Of a stretch of 5,659 nucleotides of DNA, positions 1 to 4,362 are shown piece after piece. The position numbers and the translations under genes are program-made. The notes beneath the pieces were generated by a model. That model searched no databases. It saw only the letters and a list, made by a program, of their open reading frames with translations, and was not told the DNA's origin. Every line of letters starts with the position of its first letter. The first letter of the stretch is position 1. The DNA is from Candidatus Woesearchaeota archaeon (lineage in GTDB: Archaea; Nanobdellota; Nanobdellia; Woesearchaeales; ARS49): NCBI GenBank assembly GCA_003694525.1, contig RFLK01000012.1:1-5659 (forward strand), read 5' to 3'.

Positions 1-9
1 ACTCTTCAG

Positions 10-17
10 TATAAAAA
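10..17 (-). promoter_or_regulatory. Possible TATA-like box for a minus-strand gene beyond the window edge
   Basis: On the minus strand these bases read TTTTTATA, downstream of the HAD gene. With the box-to-start distance seen elsewhere in this window (about 26-30 bp), a start codon would fall just outside the left edge. The same bases could equally act as an oligo-T termination site for the HAD transcript. The downstream gene cannot be seen, so this is a weak call. Confidence 0.25.
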
Positions 18-38
18 TATTGCTGAGTCTCGAGCCGT

Positions 39-58
39 AAAAGCATCAAGAGCGATGC
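39..58 (-). terminator. Candidate hairpin plus T-run after the HAD gene
   Basis: Read on the minus strand just after the HAD stop codon, GCATC and GATGC form a 5-bp stem with a 6-base loop (58-43), followed at once by TTTT (42-39). Archaeal termination relies mainly on oligo-T, so the hairpin may be incidental. A competing 6-bp hairpin, CGATGC (53-58) with GCATCG (67-72), uses the same central segment and spans the stop codon. Confidence 0.35.
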
Positions 59-59
59 A

Positions 60-767
60 TCATAGCGCATCGTATATTTCCTTGATTTCAGATAGCTTTT
101 CTAATTTCAGAACTTTGCCCTCTGGCACCTCGCTCACCTTCTCAAAGGCCCAGGTCTCGCAGGGGATGTAGATGACTCCTATTCCTGCTTTTATTGCAGG
201 CACAACATCGCTTCTGAGGGAGTTTCCCACCTTCCAAGGGTTGTGTCTCCCTTTTGAGACCTTGAGCAATTCTTTGTATGTCTTGTTGTTGAATACGTAA
301 ACTTGTTTGAACCATTTGTCAAGTCCGGTCACTTCCACTTTTCTCTTTTGTATTCTCTCATCGCCCTTTGTGCACAGGACAAGGTCGTCCCCTTTTGAGA
401 GAAGAAAATCGAGAGTCTCTTGTGCGCCTTCAACAAGTCCTCTCTTTTGCCAGCAATTCTCATCGAACACTGTAAGTCCTATCTCGTACGCTCTTCTAAG
501 GTTTTTCTCATCCACGCTCGCTCCCGCTCTCTCGCATAATTTCTTGTAGGTCTCTTGCATTGACCTTGGAAATCTTTCCTTTACAAACCCTTGTTTTTCA
601 GCAGCCTCCATATCCAGCTCCTCAAATGTTTTCGACATTTCAACAACAGAAGGAGCTTTCGGGCCGAGCGCATCAATCAGGAATGAGAGAAATTTTATAT
701 GAGCTGAATTGTATGCGATGTTTGTCCATATAAGAGTGTCATCAAGGTCGAATATGAAGGTCTTCAT
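60..767 (-). CDS. HAD-superfamily hydrolase (phosphatase-like), 235 aa
   Basis: A probable cytosolic haloacid-dehalogenase-fold phosphohydrolase; the substrate is unknown. Motif I is FDLDDT near the N-terminus, giving nucleophile Asp7 and acid/base Asp9. Motif II is probably Thr133 in LVLCTKGD. A motif III lysine lies around Lys162. Motif IV is GNSLRSD, ending at Asp187, with Asn where many HADs have Asp. The segment between motif I and about residue 110 is a helical cap of the C1 type. The motif IV context GNSLRSD...AG followed by a YIPxxTWxxE-like stretch resembles a family of HAD hydrolases known from bacteria and archaea. I start at ATG 767 because motif I then sits at residues 6-11; a GTG at 827 would add 20 residues lying over the promoter. 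The gene is divergent from dph6, so a functional link is not implied. Confidence 0.85.
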   Translation of the reverse strand: MKTFIFDLDDTLIWTNIAYNSAHIKFLSFLIDALGPKAPSVVEMSKTFEELDMEAAEKQGFVKERFPRSMQETYKKLCERAGASVDEKNLRRAYEIGLTVFDENCWQKRGLVEGAQETLDFLLSKGDDLVLCTKGDERIQKRKVEVTGLDKWFKQVYVFNNKTYKELLKVSKGRHNPWKVGNSLRSDVVPAIKAGIGVIYIPCETWAFEKVSEVPEGKVLKLEKLSEIKEIYDAL

Positions 768-792
768 TTCTCTTTTTTCTGTCAAGAAAAGA

Positions 793-800
793 ATTAATAA
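793..800 (-). promoter_or_regulatory. TATA-like box of the HAD gene
   Basis: The minus strand reads TTATTAAT, centred about 29 bp upstream of the ATG at 767. No Shine-Dalgarno-like purine block lies at a normal distance before the ATG, which fits a leaderless or nearly leaderless transcript. A second candidate, CATATAG at about 807-813, would give a leader of roughly 16 bases. Confidence 0.4.
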
Positions 801-831
801 GCTTGCTATATGCCCCTCGCATCCCACAACG

Positions 832-839
832 TTTAATAA
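832..839 (+). promoter_or_regulatory. TATA-like box of the dph6 operon
   Basis: TTTAATAA is centred about 26.5 bp upstream of the dph6 ATG, so transcription is predicted to start at or within a base or two of the start codon. The GAAGG just before the ATG touches it, which is too close to work as a ribosome-binding site. The box is about 39 bp from the TATA-like box of the divergent HAD gene, so the 94-bp gap is a two-way promoter. Confidence 0.5.
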
Positions 840-861
840 TGCGTTCCGGATTTTTTGAAGG

Positions 862-1542
862 ATGAGGCTTGCAGTGTTGTATTCAGGAGGAAAGGATTCT
901 ACGCTTGCTTTGATGAGGGCGATGGAGTTGCACGAGCCTGTTTGCCTGATAAGTGTGATATCAGAAAACCCTCACAGTTATATGTATCACACGCCCAATA
1001 TTGATATGACTGCTCTTCAGTCAAGGGCTCTTGGCTTGCCTCTTGTAAGCGTCGATACAAAAGGTGAGAAGGAGTACGAGCTTGAGGATCTAAAGCGCGT
1101 AGCGCGCCTTGCAAAAGAAAAGTACCAGATAGATGGCATAGTGACTGGTGCTGTAAGGTCCACTTATCAGGCATCAAGGGTCCAGAGAGTTTGCCACTCT
1201 CTTGACTTGTGGTGTTTTAATCCTCTTTGGCTGAAAGATCAGGAAGAGCTTCTCAAGGAAGTTGTAAGAAGCGGTATTTCTGCCATAATCTCAAGCGTTG
1301 CTGCAGAATCTCTTGACGAGTCTTTTCTTGGCAAGAGGATAGATGATCGAATGGTTGCAAGACTTGTTGAGCTCTCAAGGTCAAAAGGCATAAATCCTGC
1401 CGGCGAGGGTGGGGAGTTTGAATCAACGGTTCTTGACGCGCCGGTTTTCAAAAAGCGCATTGAAATTTTAAGGGCAAAATCTTCCTTTAAGGGCAATTCA
1501 GGATTGTATCATATAGAGAATGCGAGGCTTTGTGAGAAATGA
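862..1542 (+). CDS. dph6: Diphthine--ammonia ligase (Dph6 family), 226 aa
   Basis: Catalyses the last step of diphthamide synthesis on the conserved histidine of elongation factor 2: ATP-dependent amidation of diphthine with ammonium, in the cytosol. The sequence opens with the PP-loop (N-type ATP pyrophosphatase) motif YSGGKDS at residues 7-13. It then has the family-typical block GAVRSTYQASRVQRVC (96-111), a NPLW (120-123) and the glycine/glutamate-rich GEGGEFES (181-188). The length, about 225 residues, is usual for archaeal single-domain members; eukaryotic Dph6 has extra C-terminal RidA-like domains that are absent here. The start at 862 places the PP-loop right at the N-terminus as in relatives. 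The stop overlaps the start of the next gene in ATGA, so the two are almost certainly co-transcribed and translationally coupled. Other PP-loop ligases are possible but fit the GEGGEFES block less well. Confidence 0.9.
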   Translation: MRLAVLYSGGKDSTLALMRAMELHEPVCLISVISENPHSYMYHTPNIDMTALQSRALGLPLVSVDTKGEKEYELEDLKRVARLAKEKYQIDGIVTGAVRSTYQASRVQRVCHSLDLWCFNPLWLKDQEELLKEVVRSGISAIISSVAAESLDESFLGKRIDDRMVARLVELSRSKGINPAGEGGEFESTVLDAPVFKKRIEILRAKSSFKGNSGLYHIENARLCEK

Positions 1543-2096
1543 TTTTGATCGTTAGCACTTGTAGTGATAAGCTTAGCGAGGCTGAATTTGTAGAGCCTGT
1601 TTTGGCAATTGTATCTGGCAAGAGGCTGGATGAGAGAGTCTCAATAGCTGCTTTTGATTCAATATCAGATAAGGAGCGGATTAGCGCTCTTGCGCAGAGC
1701 GCTGAGAGAATAATAATCTGCGGAACTGCGCTCAAGGATTTCGAATATCTGGCAGTTGATTGGTCGTGGCTTTGCAATGTCAGGGTTCCTGTTCTTGGAA
1801 TTTGCGCAGGAGCTCACGCCATTGCAAAATCTTGCAGGGTTAGTTTATCCGAGGATCTTGCAATAGGTCCTTGCCTTGTGAAAGTTTTGAAGGAGAATCC
1901 TCTTCTAAGCTCAGACTCTTCAGCTTATTTTTTGCATCAAAAGTCGGTCGACAATTCTGATGAGATGTTCATTTCTCTGGCTTTTCGAGAAGGCAGGGCG
2001 TGTCTTCTAAAGCGCAAGGATTTGCCCCATTACTTGTGCCTTTTCCATCCGGAAGTTTTGAATCCTGATATTGTTGAGAATTTTTTGAAGCTGTAA
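1539..2096 (+). CDS. Class I glutamine amidotransferase-like protein, 185 aa
   Basis: A stand-alone class I glutaminase domain predicted to release ammonia from glutamine. An oxyanion-strand-like segment IIICGTALKDFEY (58-70) corresponds to the IxxSGGP region of the family. The nucleophile elbow is GICAG with Cys89, and the catalytic His170-Glu172 lie in LFHPE. FLHQKSV (131-137) matches the SHxDxV strand. All three triad residues are present, but His93 replaces the usual Gln of CxGxQ, so it is a diverged member. The length matches the separate GATase subunit of archaeal GMP synthase (GuaAa), the main alternative identity. It overlaps dph6 by ATGA, and a GTGA four to seven bases before its ATG can pair with the 16S tail. 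The context suggests it feeds ammonia to Dph6; this is inference. It has eight cysteines, which is many for its size. Confidence 0.75.
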   Translation: MILIVSTCSDKLSEAEFVEPVLAIVSGKRLDERVSIAAFDSISDKERISALAQSAERIIICGTALKDFEYLAVDWSWLCNVRVPVLGICAGAHAIAKSCRVSLSEDLAIGPCLVKVLKENPLLSSDSSAYFLHQKSVDNSDEMFISLAFREGRACLLKRKDLPHYLCLFHPEVLNPDIVENFLKL

Positions 2097-2125
2097 TTTG
2101 AATCGGTGTTGCTTTTCATCTTCGC

Positions 2126-2139
2126 GTAAAAAATATAAG
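2126..2139 (+). promoter_or_regulatory. BRE/TATA-like promoter of the lipoprotein gene
   Basis: GTAAAA (2126-2131), which fits a TFB-recognition element, is followed directly by AATATAAG (2132-2139). The TATA part is centred 26.5 bp before the ATG at 2162, predicting a leaderless transcript. This is the best promoter match in the window, and it supports ATG 2162 over the upstream in-frame TTG at 2144, which would lie before the predicted transcription start. Confidence 0.6.
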
Positions 2140-2161
2140 ATGGTTGCTTGTTCACCAGACT

Positions 2162-2203
2162 ATGAGACTGCTGTTGATTGCATTGTTATTTCTTTCAGCT
2201 TGC
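2162..2203 (+). other. Lipoprotein signal peptide with lipobox LSAC
   Basis: Residues 1-14 of the cysteine-rich protein: one basic residue (Arg2), eight hydrophobic residues, then Leu11-Ser12-Ala13-Cys14. The pattern matches the bacterial-type lipobox also used by many archaea. The hydrophobic core is very short. Cleavage would fall before Cys14. Confidence 0.75.
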
Positions 2204-2635
2204 GCTCCTGCTCTTGATATGTCAAGCTCTCCTGCAATAAACGACAAAAAGCCAAAAGTCAGGGTTGCAGAAGAGTCTGTTTTAAACGATAGCGCGCAAG
2301 AAAGAAAGCTTAGCCCCGAGCCAAAGCTTCCTCAAATGAGAAATGGCAGGCCTGACTCATCCTCAAGCAAGAATGACGGTGTGCAGTTCAATCTTTCAAA
2401 CGAATCCAGCAGCTCTCCTGTTATAAGTTGCGAAGAAGACTGCAGGCTCTCTTGCAAGAAGAGCGCGCTTGAAGCCTGCAGTTCCAGGACTCGTTCAGAT
2501 TGCAAGGCTTCCTGCGGAGACATAATCGTGCCTTCAGCGTGCACTCAGGCCTGTGCGTATCTTAATCAAAGGAGCGCTTGCCAAAGTCAGTTTGAGCGGT
2601 TCTGCTCAGCTCAGTGCGCAGGATTGTGCAAGTGA
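2162..2635 (+). CDS. Predicted lipoprotein with a cysteine-rich C-terminal domain, 157 aa
   Basis: I do not recognise a named family. The N-terminus is a short lipoprotein signal: MR, a hydrophobic core LLLIALLF, then the lipobox LSAC with Cys14 as the predicted lipidated residue. The mature protein should therefore be membrane-anchored and face outward. Residues 15-88 are a low-complexity Ser/Pro/Lys/Asn linker without cysteines, probably disordered. Residues 90-156 hold twelve cysteines at 90, 94, 98, 106, 114, 118, 127, 131, 140, 148, 152 and 156, ending one residue before the C-terminus. The even count and extracellular site suggest disulfides; metal binding is the alternative. The gene has its own promoter and lies between the dph6 and pyrE-like transcription units without an obvious partner. 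No T-run follows it, so read-through into the next gene is possible. Confidence 0.8.
   Translation: MRLLLIALLFLSACAPALDMSSSPAINDKKPKVRVAEESVLNDSAQERKLSPEPKLPQMRNGRPDSSSSKNDGVQFNLSNESSSSPVISCEEDCRLSCKKSALEACSSRTRSDCKASCGDIIVPSACTQACAYLNQRSACQSQFERFCSAQCAGLCK
2429..2629 (+). other. Twelve-cysteine domain with spacing in multiples of four
   Basis: Residues 90-156 of the lipoprotein. The numbers of residues between successive cysteines are 3, 3, 7, 7, 3, 8, 3, 8, 7, 3, 3. Apart from the two gaps of eight, all cysteines within a block are offset by 4, 8 or 12 residues. This places them on one helix face in three blocks (90-118, 127-131, 140-156). The first gap of eight contains Gly and Pro, as expected for a turn. 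Confidence 0.7.
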
Positions 2636-2663
2636 AATCTATACTTCTGAAAAGCGCAGTGAA

Positions 2664-2671
2664 TTTATAGA
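2664..2671 (+). promoter_or_regulatory. TATA-like box of the pyrE-like/pyrF-like operon
   Basis: TTTATAGA is centred about 25.5 bp upstream of the ATG at 2693, again predicting a leaderless transcript. It lies in the 57-bp gap after the lipoprotein stop codon. The start reads ATGATG, so Met1 or Met2 could be used; the spacing slightly favours the first. Confidence 0.5.
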
Positions 2672-2692
2672 AGATGCGAAATTCAGCTCTTT

Positions 2693-3556
2693 ATGATGGA
2701 TGATCTGCTTGTTGAGAGAGGCGGTTTTGAAGATCTCAATTCGCCCTCTCTTTTGATGTGCGGCGATCTTTCCCCTTACAATGTCAGGGTTGATCGTCTT
2801 GTCAGGACTGAATTATGGAAGGAGTTCTCAAAAGATTCCTGCGGTATGTATTCTTTCTTAAATCAATATTTAAAGTTTGATCATGATCTATCTGAAGTTA
2901 TGGATGTGCTTGCAACCAAGGTTCATAATTTGCCATATTTAAAGAACGCTGCAATATCTGGGGGGCAATGTTTAGGCTGGCTCTTCTCAATGCCCCTTGC
3001 CCAGAGCGTTTCTTTGCCTCATATTGCAATCTACCAAAATGGAAAGGCAGAGGTTCAAGGAAAGGTTGATGACCTCAGCAATCTCAAAGTGGTTCACGTA
3101 GAGGATTTGCTCATTGAAGGTTTGAGCTCATATCGCGAGGAGAATGGAGAGGTGAGGGGTTGGATTCCTGCCTTGCAGGGGAGAGGCGCTGCAATCAATG
3201 ATTGCCTTTGTGTTGTATCTCGCTTGCAAGGCGGAGAAGAAAACCTTGCTCTTCAAGGCATTAGTGTCGATTCTCTGATTAAAGTTGACGATTTGTTTTT
3301 CTTAAAGCATTCAAAACAGCCTCAAGAGTGCATTGATTACTTGTGCAATCCTGAAGAGTGGACAAGGAATTATCTAAAAGAGGAAGGTGTTTCTGTTCTC
3401 GTGGACTATTTTGATCCTGTAGGCGATAGGCTGAGATATGCAAAGAATTTCTTAAATCGCCACTTTGATTTTTTGAAGGAGATGGGATTGGATGAAAGCT
3501 TGAATCGAGAAGTGAATGATAAGTACGGATATTCAATAGTCAAATTGGGGGTTTAA
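2693..3556 (+). CDS. Orotate phosphoribosyltransferase-like protein with C-terminal extension, 287 aa
   Basis: It resembles orotate phosphoribosyltransferase (PyrE), which joins orotate to PRPP to give OMP. Family landmarks appear in order: GDLSPYNVRVD (24-34, like the KSGxxSPxYxD region), AISGGQCLG (87-95), LPHIAIY (108-114), the PRPP-site strand VVHVEDLLIEGLS (133-145) with acidic pair Glu137-Asp138, and SRLQGGEENL then ISVDSLIKVDDL (176-185, 190-201, like the RxxGxxExL...gI...SL end). Two features are odd. The catalytic loop, normally RKxxKxxG, is shortened to roughly YQNGKAEVQG. The phosphate loop TTGGS is replaced by IEGLS. Residues from about 205 to 287 extend past normal OPRT length (about 180-220) and look helical. 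One base separates it from the OMP-decarboxylase-like gene, supporting a UMP-synthesis role. It may be a very diverged PyrE or an inactive or repurposed relative. Confidence 0.7.
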   Translation: MMDDLLVERGGFEDLNSPSLLMCGDLSPYNVRVDRLVRTELWKEFSKDSCGMYSFLNQYLKFDHDLSEVMDVLATKVHNLPYLKNAAISGGQCLGWLFSMPLAQSVSLPHIAIYQNGKAEVQGKVDDLSNLKVVHVEDLLIEGLSSYREENGEVRGWIPALQGRGAAINDCLCVVSRLQGGEENLALQGISVDSLIKVDDLFFLKHSKQPQECIDYLCNPEEWTRNYLKEEGVSVLVDYFDPVGDRLRYAKNFLNRHFDFLKEMGLDESLNREVNDKYGYSIVKLGV

Positions 3557-3557
3557 G

Positions 3558-4358
3558 ATGGGATTCAAAGACAAAGTGTATGCGACAATAAGCAAAAAGA
3601 AGTCGAATCTTTGCGTGACGCTTGAAGCCAACGATGGAAAGTCTGCAAAGGATTGCCATACTGATGTGAACAAGCTTTCATGGTGCAAAAGAACAGTATA
3701 TGCTGTTGCCCCTTACGCTTCCTTGATCAAGGTTGACAGGAATTTCATAAAGGATCTTTCAAGAAGCCAGACACGCGATCTTGTGAACCTTATTCACGAT
3801 ATGAGCATGCTGGCAATAGACGATAGTAAGCTCGTGGATGTTGGAGGGTCTCTCGAATGCGGGTTGTATCAGGCCTGCGAGGAAGGTTTTGATGCTGTTA
3901 CCTTTGCTCCGTTTCAGGGAAACACTGAAGAGGCTGTCAAGAAGGCAAGAGACAAGGGGCTGGGTTTGGCCTCGCTTGTCCTTATGCCGAACAAGTATTT
4001 CAGGTCTGTTAAAAGGGAGCCTGTCCACGGGCTTCCTGCTTGCTTTCAATATGCTCGCGAAGTGGGCAAGTTCAAGGCGGATTGCGCAATAATTGCCGCG
4101 CCTTCAAATCGTAATTACGCAACAGAAGATGAAGTTTTATGGTGCAATTTTCACGTAGGGCCTGAGACTATGGTCTTGGCTCCAAGTGTGAATCTCAACA
4201 GTAACAACTTGGTCTATATGAACAGTTTGTTCAAGGACAGGCTCGTTGTTGATATTGGAAAAGACATAATATATTCAAAAAAAGTCTCGCATCAAGCAAA
4301 GAGCGCAAAAGAATTCCTTAACAAGCTGAGTGCATTGAAATTGGATGACTCGAGTTAA
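3558..4358 (+). CDS. Orotidine-5'-phosphate decarboxylase-like protein, 266 aa
   Basis: A probable TIM-barrel member of the OMP decarboxylase family, which converts OMP to UMP in the last step of pyrimidine synthesis. Strand 1 is LCVTLEAN (18-25), with Glu23 at the place of the usual Asp. Lys58 in LIKVD matches the first catalytic lysine, and the signature DSKLVD (Asp89, Lys91, Asp94) completes the Lys-Asp-Lys-Asp set. FDAVTFAPFQG (111-121) and APSVNLN (208-214) follow barrel-strand order. The closing phosphate-binding elements are diverged: PGxG is PSVN, and the usual GR before the last strand is IGKDII. The length is like the decarboxylase domain of eukaryotic UMP synthase. It starts one base after the pyrE-like stop, with GGGGG (3547-3551) ahead of its ATG as a possible ribosome-binding site. 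Other TIM-barrel aldolases of the suprafamily are less likely, given the adjacent PyrE-like gene. Confidence 0.75.
   Translation: MGFKDKVYATISKKKSNLCVTLEANDGKSAKDCHTDVNKLSWCKRTVYAVAPYASLIKVDRNFIKDLSRSQTRDLVNLIHDMSMLAIDDSKLVDVGGSLECGLYQACEEGFDAVTFAPFQGNTEEAVKKARDKGLGLASLVLMPNKYFRSVKREPVHGLPACFQYAREVGKFKADCAIIAAPSNRNYATEDEVLWCNFHVGPETMVLAPSVNLNSNNLVYMNSLFKDRLVVDIGKDIIYSKKVSHQAKSAKEFLNKLSALKLDDSS
4277..4283 (-). terminator. Candidate oligo-T terminator for SRP54 inside the pyrF-like gene
   Basis: Seven T on the minus strand, about 80 bases after the SRP54 stop codon, opposite Ser-Lys-Lys codons of the pyrF-like gene. It is the longest T-run downstream of SRP54 in the window. Archaeal RNA polymerase can terminate on oligo-T without a hairpin; none is evident here. 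Confidence 0.35.
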
Positions 4359-4362
4359 AGTC

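Noticed and set aside
1..59. A tRNA 3' end or other structured RNA at the left edge
   Set aside because: No T-loop, acceptor stem or CCA-type end could be found; only short hairpins are present.
307..549. Plus-strand 80-codon frame opposite the HAD gene
   Set aside because: It is antisense to conserved HAD coding, with no promoter or ribosome-binding site of its own.
768..827. Longer HAD start at GTG 827
   Set aside because: It would put 20 residues ahead of FDLDDT, which normally sits at the N-terminus, and would cover the TATA-like box.
851..861. GAAGG before dph6 as a Shine-Dalgarno site
   Set aside because: It directly touches the ATG, leaving no spacer, and the TATA-like box position points to a leaderless mRNA.
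1239..1777. Minus-strand frames opposite dph6 and the amidotransferase
   Set aside because: They are low-complexity Ser/Leu-rich shadows of real genes.
2144..2161. TTG start six codons upstream of the lipoprotein ATG
   Set aside because: It lies only a few bases after the TATA-like box, before the predicted transcription start, and would spoil the standard signal peptide beginning MRLLL.
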